This document shows positions 35,536-45,982 of a stretch of 64,000 nucleotides of DNA, in pieces (the stretch's first letter is position 1; every line of letters begins with the position of its first letter). The notes beneath the pieces were generated by a model, which saw only the letters and a list, made by a program, of their open reading frames with translations, made no database searches and had not been told where the DNA came from. Source of the stretch: Cephalopachus bancanus (taxonomy: Eukaryota; Chordata; Mammalia; Primates; Tarsiidae); assembly GCA_027257055.1 (NCBI GenBank), contig JAPVLO010000181.1, positions 2,852,001-2,916,000 on the forward strand, in the 5' to 3' direction. The translations under genes and the position numbers were made by a program.

Positions 35536-35540
<5 letters not shown>

Positions 35541-37013
35541 TATGGCACATCAAAGAATGTGTACCAAGGTTGAAACATGGTATCAGGGAAGGTGATCTGA
35601 AGCCACCCTAATCCTGAAATGATTTGTCACTTAGTTTATTTTTTTCTTAATTGGCCAACAACTCTTCACTGTTGTCTCATTCCCAAGTTCAATGTTGGAC
35701 TTTCGAAAGGATGGAACTACAGCAGAAGGCTTCAGTACTTAGAGTGGAGACAAAAGGACCAGGACAGTAAACTCAGGCTGATAAATGATGACTACAGGAC
35801 AAGCTGAAAAATCCAGTCCAGGTCTTTTGCATATGTTTGACACTGGCTGCCTCTGAGATGAAAAATATGACTCTGCCCCACAAAGTTAAAGTGAAAAATT
35901 GGTTTTTGTTTTTGTTTTTTTTTAGCTTCAGAAGGCTTTCATACATTTACTCCAAAAGCTAAATCAAGCATACTGTGAGAAGGAAAATTGACTTCAATTG
36001 ATAGCTGGCCTGAAAAAAAAACAAAAACAAGCAAATCAAACCATTCAAAAATAGGGTTTGTCATGGAAACAGTATGCTAATACGACAATACCCCCAGTAG
36101 CTTTTTTGGTTTACTAGGCAAGTTCTATTTTGCTACCAGTGTTGAAAGAAACAAAAGAATACACTGGTTTTCTATATGCTACATAAAGGCTGATGACTTA
36201 AAAATGTCTTCTAAAGCTATTTAAACCAACATTTGAAACCTTTTTGCATCAAATTTATAGTTACATTATTTTAAAGACACCCACAATAAGATTGCTTTAA
36301 TTTTTTTTATAGAAACTAATTATCTTAAAAACACTTTTTCCCCAGAAATAACTAACTGAACTAGCTAGTGATGAGATATGATTTGATTTGGCCTGAGAAT
36401 TACTATTTTTATATGTCTATACAATAAAACCTTCTCAGATATCTACTATATTATTACTATAACAATGGAAAAAGGAATATAAAATTGCATCTTGCTACTT
36501 AAAATTGAATGCTACATTTTCAGTAAGGTTTAATTTTTTTCACTTGCCTTAAAATGAACAATGATAATGACTTATAAGACAATTGTCTTATAACCATGAA
36601 AGTAACTTTGTTGTATCAATGATCTTCATTTTAGTCTCTTTTCATTTTATCACAAAATGTTTTCAGGGGAAAATTTAGGAGACATATTTTTAAACTGTAA
36701 AGGTATATGAGGCTTTCCATCTAGGATTTTGTTTTTCATAAACATATTTCCATATTATGAAAAGTACATCTGTTTTATAAAAATTAATGCATCTGTTTTA
36801 TAAAAATTAATGTGTGTTATGTCTATGTGTATACTTATTTTTATATACACATATATACACACATATATACATTCTGATTAAGAGTAGCTCAACTAAATAA
36901 TTTATCTGGAGAAGGTTCCTTGAACACTAAAAACTGGGGTCTTCAGAAGCAAACAAAAAAACAGCCTTATAAAACCAACTGCTGTTTAAAATGCTTATAA
37001 AGTCAGTTAACCA
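35536..37013. other. AT-rich sequence downstream of FZD1
   Basis: No gene or interspersed repeat recognised apart from the 24-bp tandem repeat at 36766-36812 and a TATATACACA-rich run near 36,840-36,870. The last part could still be FZD1 3' UTR if the distal polyadenylation site is used. Confidence 0.35.
36766..36812. repeat. Tandem duplication, ~24-bp unit
   Basis: CATCTGTTTTATAAAAATTA is repeated twice in direct order, each copy followed by ATG. Confidence 0.9.
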
Positions 37014-37019
37014 TTTATT
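37014..37019 (-). terminator. Candidate distal FZD1 polyadenylation signal
   Basis: AATAAA on the minus strand about 2.23 kb after the FZD1 stop codon. A T-rich and GTTTGC tract follows about 55 bases downstream. Less well spaced than the proximal candidate. Confidence 0.3.
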
Positions 37020-37481
37020 GATTGCCCGTTTATGGTTTTGTAATATCCAAGATTATGGAAGAGAAAAAACAATACCTCTAAAAACTGTGACAAAGCTAAT
37101 GAATTAAAAATAAACTTCCATATTATAAAAAGTCACGTAAATTATATCCCTTGAAGGAAAAAAGCTTTAACATGAAAATTAGAGTTCTCTTTTAATCCCC
37201 TTTGAGTAAAGAAATAATTTGCAAACTTCTATTTTCGACCATCATGAAAACAGGTCTTTTCTTGGGACTTCACAAATGTCAATCACAACAATGCAAATAG
37301 AGTAATTCTTTGGAAGGACTGATCTGAAGCTTTACTGGTAGACCTTTTTCATTGAATTCCTGAATTTTTATACTGAGAATGGCTGTGAGACACTACAAAA
37401 CGATCAAGATAGTTCAGACAGTTCAAGTTCTATTATTTTCAGGCACAAAAACCATATAATTTTGTACAAAACTTTGATTTT

Positions 37482-37487
37482 TTTATT
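37482..37487 (-). terminator. FZD1: Candidate FZD1 polyadenylation signal
   Basis: Minus-strand AATAAA about 1.76 kb past the stop. A GTTTTTGTGCCTG GU-rich element lies roughly 35 bases further on, a usual spacing for cleavage. Confidence 0.4.
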
Positions 37488-39215
37488 TGTGAAATTAAAA
37501 ATATGGTATTTTATATATATAAACTTCTATTCCTCTATAAATATAGATGATTTGTGATAGTGAACAGAATAAATGCATACCAAATTTAAAGACCAATGTC
37601 ATTTTAGGGTATGACAGACATAGATAAATTTAGGTCCTAAAGTACTGGCATTTTAATAAACTCTTAAAAGTTTAAAACAATACAATCAGAAGGACTGCTT
37701 TTCTCCTCTTCTTCACAGAGACTAAAGTGAATATTTTTAAATGGCTTTGAAAGGTTTACGTTTGACACATTTCTGTAAATAAAAAAGAAAGGTGTAATGC
37801 AGGAGACCTGTACACCTCTTCCCTTTAACATGCATGCCCATATCTTATCTCAAGAGCTAACCCTGTCAATTATTTCACCTTCTTAACCTCACGAAATCTT
37901 ACTTGGTTGTTATTAGTGGTGTGGATTGTTCCTCCCTCAGAATGCGTCGCTGAATAACGATAAAATGTTGAGGGGGTATACGACTTTTATATGTTTCAAA
38001 GTTTCTAATATATGTCTAATTATTATTTGATTGCAAATAAGAAAATATCACTTCACTTTGAGGAAATCCATTACACTGAAATCTCCTTTAAGTTTTCCAT
38101 TCTGCTTGTTTTACTATCCAGTTAAGGAAAGCAAAGATCAACTCCTCAGCAAGGCTTTTCAGGTGACCTCAACGTTTCCACTTCACACAGGGGTAAAATC
38201 TAAACTCGGCTGTCTCGTTCCTAAAGGCAGGTTGCCAGGCATCAGTATGCAATTAGAATTACCATTTTATAACCTCTATCTTCAGTCTCTCCAAACCACA
38301 CAAAGCTTCACGCCTCTTCCCAAATCTCAGTAAACCACATCTTTCCATGACGCTTGGCCAAACCCATACCACGTTTCAAACGCTGGAGAATGAAATGACC
38401 TCATCCGCCAAAAATTAGACTTCCAAACGTTTGGCACCGGTTATCCCACTCACCTTCTAGCCAACTTAGGGGGAAGTAGGCAGTGTCTGGGCCTTTGGGT
38501 CGTGCGTGGAGAGAGGCTGGGACAGCCAGCGCCCACACGCGTAGGCCCCCAGGAAGTTGGGGGAAGTTCTCGACAGTTAAAATGCAGTTTCGGGCAGCCA
38601 AAGGAGTCAGGCCTTCGAAATCTGCCGCAGAACAAGGGAGGAACTAGGGATGCGTGGTGGAGTTCTGTACCGTAAGGGCCCCCGCTCCGGGCAGGCAAAG
38701 GGAGGGGGCGCGGGAGGCGGCGGTCGTGATCGGGGCCACCGTGGGGCCCCAGCAGCGCCTCCGGGCCTGAGCTTCCCGGCCGCCGCAGGCAGGTCAGCGC
38801 GCCGGTGGCGGGAGGAGCGCGACGACCCGCTGGGCTGCGCGGCGGCCCGCGCGGGTTTCACCTCCTCCGCAGGAAGGAAAAGCCTCGAATGGTTAAAAAG
38901 AACAAACAACAACAAAACCACAAAAAACCGCCCTAAATAATGAAACATGTTTTAAAGAGAAAAAGAAGAACGCGTGGTGATCGGTCATTTAAATACAAAT
39001 ATACTTACAAAAATCTTACACAGGCTATTTACAATCATAAAAGCGTCCAGTCCTGGTACCAGAGTGCGAGGGCGAGGGAGCCGTCCGGCCCGTCGGCCCC
39101 GGCGTCCGAACGCCCCGGGGGCCGCGGGGAAGCCCGGGCCGCCGCCCGCGAGCGTGTCCGGCGCGGGGCCGGGGTGCCAGGCTCGGCGGGGGGCTCCGCG
39201 GCGCGGGTTTCCGCC

Positions 39216-39239
39216 GGGGGAGGGGGGAGGGGGGCTGGG
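39216..39239 (+). other. Strong G-quadruplex motif next to the FZD1 stop
   Basis: G5-A-G6-A-G6-CT-G3 on the plus strand: four runs with loops of 1, 1 and 2 bases. It lies 9 bp beyond the stop codon and on the template strand of FZD1, so the mRNA itself is C-rich there. Folding is inferred. Confidence 0.6.
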
Positions 39240-39247
39240 TCCGGCCC

Positions 39248-41191
39248 TCAGACGGTGGTCTCCCCCTGCTTGCTGTTGGTGAGCCTGGTGTAGAACTTCC
39301 TCCAGGAGTTGAGGGTCTTGCCCGACCAGATCCAGAATCCCGACGTGATGCCCACGATCAGCGTCATGAGGTACTTGATCATGAAGACCGTGAAGTCGGG
39401 GCTCAGCGGCGGGGGCGGCGGGGCGGCCCCGCCCGCCTGGAGGTGCGGGCAGGGGATGGCGTAGCTCTTGCAGCTCTGCGCCACCCAGCTGCGCTCCCAC
39501 TGGTCCCGGAAGGCCTGCTCGTAGAAGTAGCAGGCGATGACGATGGTGGCGGGCACCGTGTAGAGCACGCTGAAGACGCCGATGCGCACCATCAGCTTCT
39601 CCAGCTTCTCCGTCTTGGTGCCGTCGTGCTTCATGATGGTGCGGATGCGGAAGAGCGACACGAAGCCCGCCAGCAGGAAGGACGTGCCGATGAACAGGTA
39701 CACGAAGAGCGGCGCCAGCACGAAGCCGCGCAGCGCGTCCACGTTGTTGAGCCCCACGAAGCACACGCCGCTCAGCACGTCGCCGTCCACCTGGCCCAGC
39801 GCCAGGATGGTGATGGTCTTGATGGCCGGCACGGCCCACGCGGCCAGGTGGAAGTACTGCGAGTTGGCCTCGATGGCCTCGTGGCCCCACTTCATGCCGG
39901 CCGCCAGGAACCAGGTGAGCGACAGGATCACCCACCAGATGGAGCTGGCCATGCTGAAGAAGTAGAGCATCATGAAGAGGATGGTGCAGCCCTCCTTCTT
40001 GGTGCCCTGCGCCACCGTGCGCGCCCCGTCGTCGGCGAACTTCTCGTTGCACACCACGCGGTCCTCCAGCAGGAAGCCGGCGATGTAGGCCACGGCCACG
40101 GCCGTGTAGCAGCCGGACAGGAAGATGATGGGCCGCTCGGGGTAGCTGAAGCGCCGCATGTCCACCAGATAGGTGAGCACGGTGAAGAGCGTGGAGGCGC
40201 AGCACAGCACCGACCAGATGCCGATCCAGGTGCGCGAGAAGCGCAACTCCTCGGGCCCGAAGTACATGAGCCCGTACACCTTGGTCGGCTCGCACGGCGC
40301 GCCGCAGTCCTTCTCCCCGAGGAAGTGGTAGTTGAGGTAGGAGGGCACCTTGAGGGCGCGCGGGCAGGAGAACTTGCCCCGCTCCGACGCGCCGGCGCCC
40401 CCCGGGAAGCCGCCGCGGTGCCCCCCGCCGCCGTGCTGGGGGTTGCTGGTCCAGAACTCCGGCAGCAGCGAGGGCGTCGGGGTGCCCTTGTCGGACGTGT
40501 TCTGGCCCACGCACAGCTCGCCGGCGCCGTGCACCGGGAACTTCTCGCACTTGAGCGTTTCCGGCCACTGGAAGCCGAACTTGTTCATGAGCGCCTCGCA
40601 GCCCTGGCGCGCGCGCTCGCACAGGGAGCGGCAGGGCGGCAGCGCCTGCTCCAGCACGGTGCACACGGGCGCGTACATGGAGCACAGGAAGAACTTCAGT
40701 TCCGCGGAGCACTGCACCTTCACCAGCGGGTAGAACTGGTGCACCTCGAGGCCCGCGTCCTCCTGGTTCGTGTGGCCCAGCAGGTTGGGCATGATGGTCT
40801 GGTTGTACGCGATGTCCGTGCACAGCGGGATGGAGATGGGCTGGCAGTAGCCGTGGTCCGGGATGGAGATGCCCCGCTCGCCGTTGTACGGCTGCCCGCT
40901 CTGCTGCTGCTGGGGCGGCGGCGGCGGCGGCTGCCCCGGCCCGGGCCCCTGGCCCGGCCCCTGGCCCGCCGCCTGCGCCCGGACCCCCAGCAGCAGCGGA
41001 GCCTCCAGCAGCCAGAGCAGCAGCAGCAGCTGGCGCGCCCAGCGCCGCGGGTCGGCCGGAGAGCCGCGGCGGCCCCCCGAGTCCCCCCTGTCGTCCTCCG
41101 CCGGCCCGGCCGAGAGCGCCCCGGCACAAAGTTCCCAGCCAGCGCCGCCGCCGGCGGCCCGCGACTTCCTAGGCGCCTCCTCCTCAGCCAT
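39248..41191 (-). CDS. FZD1: Frizzled-1 Wnt receptor, single exon
   Basis: Encodes 647 residues, the length I recall for human FZD1. FZD1 is a cell-surface seven-helix receptor that binds Wnt ligands with LRP5/6 and signals through Dishevelled to beta-catenin. Visible parts: an N-terminal extension with a leucine-rich signal-peptide core (about 54-70), P6 and Q4 runs (88-97), and the cysteine-rich Wnt-binding domain (about 112-230) with ten cysteines (116, 124, 161, 170, 177, 187, 191, 198, 215, 227). N-glycosylation sequons lie at N130 and N231. A glycine/histidine-rich linker follows, then seven hydrophobic helices (about 321-343, 354-374, 401-428, 446-466, 486-512, 533-556, 600-622). The Dishevelled-binding KTLNSW motif is at 625-630 and a C-terminal PDZ ligand ETTV at 644-647. 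The start has A at -3 and G at +4, a strong Kozak context. No stop, frameshift or intron signal interrupts it. FZD2 and FZD7 are shorter and lack the long extension. Confidence 0.98.
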   Translation of the reverse strand: MAEEEAPRKSRAAGGGAGWELCAGALSAGPAEDDRGDSGGRRGSPADPRRWARQLLLLLWLLEAPLLLGVRAQAAGQGPGQGPGPGQPPPPPPQQQQSGQPYNGERGISIPDHGYCQPISIPLCTDIAYNQTIMPNLLGHTNQEDAGLEVHQFYPLVKVQCSAELKFFLCSMYAPVCTVLEQALPPCRSLCERARQGCEALMNKFGFQWPETLKCEKFPVHGAGELCVGQNTSDKGTPTPSLLPEFWTSNPQHGGGGHRGGFPGGAGASERGKFSCPRALKVPSYLNYHFLGEKDCGAPCEPTKVYGLMYFGPEELRFSRTWIGIWSVLCCASTLFTVLTYLVDMRRFSYPERPIIFLSGCYTAVAVAYIAGFLLEDRVVCNEKFADDGARTVAQGTKKEGCTILFMMLYFFSMASSIWWVILSLTWFLAAGMKWGHEAIEANSQYFHLAAWAVPAIKTITILALGQVDGDVLSGVCFVGLNNVDALRGFVLAPLFVYLFIGTSFLLAGFVSLFRIRTIMKHDGTKTEKLEKLMVRIGVFSVLYTVPATIVIACYFYEQAFRDQWERSWVAQSCKSYAIPCPHLQAGGAAPPPPPLSPDFTVFMIKYLMTLIVGITSGFWIWSGKTLNSWRKFYTRLTNSKQGETTV

Positions 41192-41384
41192 ACTTTCTCG
41201 GCTCCTTTCCGGGCGCCGCTCCGCTGGGGCCGGCAGTGGCGCGGCCGGCGGCGGCTCCCCCCGCGGCCCGGGAGCCGTCTGCGCCGGTGCCCTCCGTCGA
41301 GCCTGAGCCGCGCTCGGCCGGGCCCCCCCGCTCCCGCTCCGCGTCCCGCAGCCGCCGCCGCCGCCGCGGAAACTTGCGATTCAT
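41184..41384 (-). promoter_or_regulatory. uORF overlapping the FZD1 start codon
   Basis: A 66-codon frame begins 193 bases upstream of the FZD1 ATG and terminates at a TGA inside the first FZD1 codons, in a different frame (the main ATG spans TA-TGG of this uORF). Its own start context is weak (T at -3, A at +4), so leaky scanning would be needed to reach the strong FZD1 start. The peptide is arginine/glycine-rich with no known domain. It matters only if the leader extends past 41,384, which is likely but unproven. Confidence 0.5.
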
Positions 41385-41760
41385 GAAGCGCGGGCGGCGG
41401 CGAGAGCCCGGGTGGCTCGGGCGCGCGGGGGTCGCGTCCCGCCTGCCCTGCCCTCGGCCCGCTGGCTCCCGGCCGGCGGCGCCGCGCTAGTGGCCGCGGC
41501 CCCGCCGAGCGCGCAACTCTCCGCAGCCCAGCGGCCTCGGCTCCCCCCTGCGCCTCCGCCTCCTTCTCCGCCGCCGCCGCCCGACCATTTGTGTCAATCC
41601 CTCAACTGGCTCCCTCTCCTCTCCCTCGCGCGCCCTCGGACCGGTTTCCAGGCGCCCCGCAGTCCGTCTTTCACCGGGAGGGAGGAGCCTTGAAACCGAC
41701 GCCGGGCTGGAGGCTCAGGGACCGTCGCCCAATCGCGGCACCGGCTTCCCGGCGCAAAGG
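41192..41760 (-). promoter_or_regulatory. FZD1: FZD1 5' leader and core promoter region
   Basis: Very GC-rich with no TATA box at a sensible distance. An ATTGG (inverted CCAAT) lies at 41729-41733 read on the minus strand. Human FZD1 has a leader of roughly 400 bases, which would put the start of transcription near 41,600; that position is inferred from memory of the human gene. Confidence 0.5.
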
Positions 41761-41803
41761 GAGCCGGCTGCCTCCTCGCCGGAGCAAAAGCCCGCGGCGG
41801 GCG

Positions 41804-41842
41804 GGAGGAGGAGGAGGAGGAGGAGGCGGGAGGAGGAGGAAG
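41804..41842. repeat. GGA-rich polypurine tract
   Basis: Repeated GGAGGA units interrupted by GGCGGGA. Located about 620 bp upstream of the FZD1 ATG. Purine-strand asymmetry makes non-B DNA (triplex or quadruplex) possible. Confidence 0.85.
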
Positions 41843-42897
41843 TCGTGGCGGTGGCACTACTCCGGCACAAAGAGTGGGTCTGCAGTTCAGCGGGACGGGC
41901 TGGGTTGCTCTGGCGTCTGCGGAAGAAAGGGCGAGGACAAGCAGGAGAACGGTCCCGGGGGCCGCTGGAGAGCGTGGATAGGTGGACGGAGGACGGCGGG
42001 ACTTGGCTTTCTTTTCTTTTCTGCGTTTTCGTGTTTCAAAATCCTGCTCTTCTCGCAGGTTACTGGCAGCCGCCCGAGCGCTGCCACCGGGACGGATGCC
42101 TTTGACCCCGAGGGGCGCGCGGTTTCCGCTGAGTTTGTGTCTGTCGGGGTTTTGTTCAAAACATGACCCTAAGGAACCCTGGAGCTCGCTGGCGGGGCTC
42201 GGCCGGCTGGGGACACGCCATTTCCTGGAGAAGTTCGCGGGATCGCTGTCACACGCAGAAAACAACGCGAAGCACAAACTTTGACGGAATTTAAAAAGTA
42301 AAGCCAGATGCGCCTTCTGCAACGATCAGGCTTCGTGTAAGCAAACTCCTCCTTTCTCCTCTTTAATCGAGTCGGAAACAAGCAAAGGGAAACTAGCGAT
42401 GACATTTCTGGAGAGGAGAACTTGGGCACCCCACGACCGAAGCGGCGAGGGCGCCTCTTCGGGCGGGGTCCCCGCCGCCCGGACCGCAGGGGGGCGCCGG
42501 CGGGAACTGCACTCGCCTGCAGCCCGGGCCGAGCAGCCCTTCCAAAGCCCGGGGACGCCAAGGCTCCGATGGGTCCTCCGAGGACCTGGGCCGTGTGGGT
42601 TCCACAGGCTGGGCTGCCGAGCTGCAGACGCCAGTTTAAAAAGCAAACACCCAACAGTCTGAAAGCAGAAAGCAGATTGCACGTTCTCTTCCTAATTCCA
42701 AAACGACATAATCCGTTTTAGTGGACGAGTCCGCGTGTTGTTTTTCCTTGCAAGATTATTTTTAATGGTGGTTTGGCTATGAGACTCCGTTTTATCAATA
42801 AAATGACATTCGCTATTAATCCTACGAAGGAATTTGTGGCTGTATGATTAGACCCTCAGCATATTTTTCTCCAATTATTTCCTGTTATTTGTCGGTC
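41843..42897. other. Upstream part of the FZD1 CpG island
   Basis: GC-rich to about 42,640, then AT-rich. Long frames on both strands (for example 41594-42322 minus and 41591-42166 plus) are products of stop-poor GC-rich sequence and show no domains. Confidence 0.5.
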
Positions 42898-43030
42898 CAT
42901 TCATGTGTTTAATAAACATTTACCAAGCACACATTATGCTACAAGTACTGTCTTAGGTCGCAGGGTATGAAGATGAAACAAACATGGTCCAGCTTTAGAA
43001 GATGGCATACTATAATGGGGCAAAGAAATG
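42898..43030. mobile_element. L2-like fragment
   Basis: TCCATTCATGTGTTTAATAA, CATTTACCAAGCACACATTA and CAAACATGGTCCAGCTTTAG appear in the common L2-type order. Confidence 0.5.
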
Positions 43031-43159
43031 TAAATCCTTTATCACAACAACCACTCCAAAGCCAGAAGGGCACAAGGGAAGCAAGGGGCTTAAGTGTAGA
43101 GGGCTTCGAGGGGTCTGCTAGAGAGGTCTGAGCAAGGTGCTTAAAAGTGCTTAAATGGA

Positions 43160-43452
43160 GCCGGGCTCGGTGGCTCAGCCTGTAATCCCGCGCTTTGGGA
43201 GGCTAAAGTGAGTGGGTTGCCTGAGCCCACGGGTTCGAGACCCGCCTGGGCAACTTGGTGAGACCTCGTCTCTACAATAAATCAAAAAATTAGCCGGGCG
43301 TGGTAGCGCGCCCCTGTAGTTCCAGCTACTTGGAAGGCCGAGGCGGAAGGATCGCCGGAGCCCAGCAGGTCGAGGCTGCGGTGGCCAGGGGCGGCCACTG
43401 CACTCCAGGCTGGGCGACAGAGTGAGACACCAACTCAAAAAAAAAAAAAAAG
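43160..43452 (+). mobile_element. Alu, lineage-specific subfamily (CpG-rich, young-looking)
   Basis: Complete dimer retaining many CpGs (GGCGTGGTAGCGCGCCCC, AGGCGGAAGGATCGCCG). Flanked by AAAAGTGCTTAA at 43143-43154 and again right after the poly(A) tail near 43,449. High CpG retention suggests a relatively recent insertion. Along with 45,983 the best template for the local consensus. Confidence 0.95.
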
Positions 43453-43698
43453 TGCTTAAGTGGGTGAAGGGAGCAAGCGAAGTGAGAGTGACTGCTGGAG
43501 CATTACGGGGGAGGCAGAAGAAAGAGTTGTTGTCCACAGTAAAAAAAAAAAAAAAAAATAGGCCAAATTATACAGACAATAGGGAACCATTGAAGGTCAC
43601 TTTTTCCCACATAAGCAGGGAGTGGTTTCAGGAAGACTGTGAAAGAGGAAACGGAGCAGGCTGACATTAGGAAGCTTTAACACATACAAATGAGTGTT

Positions 43699-43748
43699 AC
43701 TTGTACTACATACTAACAGGTCATACTAACTTGTACTACATACTAACA
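43699..43748. repeat. 30-bp-period direct repeat
   Basis: ACTTGTACTACATACTAACA occurs at 43699-43718 and 43729-43748, separated by GGTCATACTA. Confidence 0.9.
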
Positions 43749-43759
43749 ACATACATGCA

Positions 43760-44108
43760 TTACCCTGCATGTTGGCGTCTCTGAAGAACGTGCGTCATAT
43801 CTTTATGTTAAAGCAAAATGAAATCTGTTGTCTCATACAAAGATTATTGTTTTTTCAAACGTTTATAGAAGCAATAAATTCATAAAATACATATTTGCTT
43901 TAAGATACTTCTGATTTCTAGTTGTTGTTATTTTGTTTTGTTTTGTTTTTTCGCTCTTTCTCCTTTTTTTTTTTTTTCTCTCTCTTTTTTTCTTGCACCC
44001 TGTCTTGAACTCAGGGGCTATGCAGGCATACCCACTGGAAGGTCATATTGTACAGAGAAGAAGAGCACGTCCCAGATAGCAAACATTGTACTAAGTACAC
44101 CATAGGTA

Positions 44109-44110
<2 letters not shown>
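43760..44110. other. intergenic sequence with pyrimidine tracts
   Basis: GTTTT-rich and T/C-rich runs at 43,930-43,995. No gene or repeat family assigned. Confidence 0.4.

Positions 44111-44140
<30 letters not shown>
44111..44140. repeat. (GT)15 microsatellite
   Basis: Fifteen uninterrupted GT units. Confidence 0.97.
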
Positions 44141-44141
<1 letters not shown>

Positions 44142-44409
44142 CATCATAACTCATGAGACATTTTGATATTGAAAGTTGGTGCTCTCTAAGGTCCCTTGAG
44201 CACTCACATTTAATTACTTTCATTTTACCCTCTAGCATCCTTGCCCCCAGGCTTCCAGGGACACTTTGTCTAGCCTTGCACTCTGATGATCACTCCTGTC
44301 TGATGGTATCCCATGTTTAGAAACTCCACCAAGCCATCTCTCCTATTAATCTTCTCTTGTGCAGACTGATCTGTCTTGTGTTCCATTATCTCAGGCATTC
44401 TAAGTGAGC

Positions 44410-44451
44410 GGGCTAAGTGAAAGTGAAATTGGGCTAAGTGAAAGAGAAATT
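44410..44451 (+). promoter_or_regulatory. Tandem 21-bp repeat with ISRE-like cores
   Basis: Two 21-bp units starting GGGCTAAGTGAAAG, differing at one base. Each carries a GAAANNGAAA core (44419-44428 GAAAGTGAAA and 44440-44449 GAAAGAGAAA), the pattern bound by IRF-family factors. It lies about 3.2 kb upstream of the FZD1 ATG. Regulatory function is inferred from motif alone. Confidence 0.35.
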
Positions 44452-44914
44452 AATGTATTAATTACCAAGAAGTATCTCACGTATTAGACATCCTCCACTA
44501 CCATCACTCCTTCCCTTCTCTCCCAGGGGGTAGACCACAAGGAATATAGCAGAGCACTCAGTTCTGTTTCTCAGAGAAGATGACACTGTCCTGCTTCAAA
44601 AGTGGTCCTGTTGAAATTCTTGAGTGTGTTTTATCTTTTACCTGACATGAAGTTTACTCGGGAGGGGGCTCAGAACTGCAGCCAGAGTTTAAAAAGAGGG
44701 AAAAAAGATGTCATTCTTACCAGATCATGGAACTGAAAGGAACCAAACACATTATCTAGGAGCTAGTTAATTCTGTCTAGTCTACAATTAAGAATATTTG
44801 ACCCAGAAATATTAAGGATGTACCTTGTTGGCTTGAAGTAATTGGATGCTTAATTTAATCCTTTCTAAATTATTTTGAGGAGTGGGGTTCTTTTTGTCTT
44901 TTTTTTTAAGTCAG

Positions 44915-45200
44915 TTTTTAAAAATTATTTTATTTTAAAGATGTGGGGTACAGTTCAGGATCGGGTACATAAGTGGTCATAATATAGGTGAAGTTTGAGC
45001 ATCCCATTGGCCCGCACTGCCTGGTTTAGGATCAGGTGCTTTTATTGATGTTGTGTGCCCCTCCCCCCATCTCCAGCAGTGTCCCGCTGCTGCCAATCCT
45101 TTCTTGTAGTATTATGATAGGTGCTCAGAGTCCCCTTATGAATGAGAACATTTGGTACTCAGTTCTTTGTTTCTGTGATAGATCACTGGGTATGATAGAC
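44915..45200 (-). mobile_element. LINE-1 3' UTR fragment
   Basis: On the minus strand it reads the end of L1 like the element at 17.4-17.6 kb: GATCTATCACAGAAACAAAG, CAAATGTTCTCATTCATAAG, GAACTGTACCCCACATCTTT and an A-rich end. 5'-truncated. Confidence 0.75.
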
Positions 45201-45534
45201 TCTAAAACATCTTTAAAATAAAATAATAAGAACTTGAAAATAAATAAATAAGCCTGAAAAACAACTGAGCCATTCAAAACCTATGGAAAAGTACATGAAA
45301 TAATGTAACATACATCTGTGAACTCAAAACTCAAAATTAATATATAGTTGTTATTTTGCCATGTGTGCTGTCCATAACTGAACTGAATATTTTCTGACTT
45401 ACTTTTATATTTTTACTACCACTTTTGTAATGAAATATACTTGATTAGAAATCTAAAGTAGAAGAGACCCTAATACCTAAAAAGAAAAGAAATAAGTAAA
45501 ACAAAAACGCACTTTTCCCCCATGGAAGTTGTTA
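45201..45534. other. intergenic sequence, nothing recognised
   Basis: AT-rich spacer between the L1 fragment and a MIR. Confidence 0.4.
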
Positions 45535-45700
45535 GTATGATAGCACCTGACTTAATCTTCACAAGAACTCTGATGCAGGTAGCAGGGTGATAGCTCTCAT
45601 TCATGATGCAGAAATGACGCCCTGAGACATCGACTTGCTCACATAGCCTGTCAGTGGAAGGAGGAGTCAAGCCACATGCCAAAGGGAACAAGAAACATTC
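45535..45700 (-). mobile_element. MIR-like fragment
   Basis: AATCTTCACAAGAACTCTGA, then CATTCATGATGCAGAAATGA, then GAAGGAGGAGTCAAGCC, in reversed MIR order. Confidence 0.5.
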
Positions 45701-45982
45701 CATACCTCTCATAATCTAATTAAATAAAGTTAATTAAAATATACAATATTCTTCCAAAAACCTAGCTCTAAGACAGTGATCCTTCAGTATGAATATCAAA
45801 CACCGTTAGGGTCATGTCAGAAGGCCACTTCTTGCATCCAGCCATTAAAAACCAGGTTTTGATGGTGAATCAATCTTAATTTGGGGAGGGTGTTGCTGTA
45901 GGGAGGTAAAACAATAAACTTCATATGAAGCTTTCCTGTGATCTGAGTTGAGGCGGGGGTAACCTTTAAGAATGTACTTACC

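Larger units (their letters stand above)
37460..39247 (-). other. FZD1: Probable FZD1 3' UTR
   Basis: FZD1 mRNAs have a long 3' UTR of roughly 2 kb, so the region after the stop should be transcribed. The first ~600 bases lie in the CpG island; the rest is AT-rich. No interspersed repeat was recognised. The AATAAA at 37482-37487 would end the transcript near 37,460. The frames at 38401-38948 and 38031-38333 are short shadows within this UTR. Confidence 0.5.
38600..42640. promoter_or_regulatory. FZD1: CpG island over FZD1
   Basis: GC content and CpG density rise sharply from about 38,600 and fall after about 42,640, bounded on both sides by AT-rich DNA. It covers the start of the 3' UTR, the whole CDS, the leader and the upstream promoter. 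This is typical of single-exon developmental genes, which are often under Polycomb control (known of the class, not shown here). Confidence 0.9.

Noticed and set aside
38985..41129. 714-codon minus-strand frame overlapping FZD1 in another frame
   Set aside because: Shifted shadow of the FZD1 sequence in stop-poor GC-rich DNA; alanine/glycine/arginine-rich with no recognisable fold.
39443..41386. 647-codon plus-strand frame antisense to FZD1
   Set aside because: It is a by-product of very high GC at third codon positions, which removes stops from the antisense frame. Its translation is low-complexity (A, R, G, H, V, E rich) with no domain. The equal length to FZD1 is coincidence.
41594..42322. 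242-codon minus frame upstream of FZD1
   Set aside because: Sits in the CpG island promoter, has no domain and overlaps equally open plus-strand frames. Open by composition.
43540..43558. A18 run as a tail of a second retroelement
   Set aside because: No recognisable element ends there; the Alu tail is at 43,438-43,450. Left as a plain A-run.
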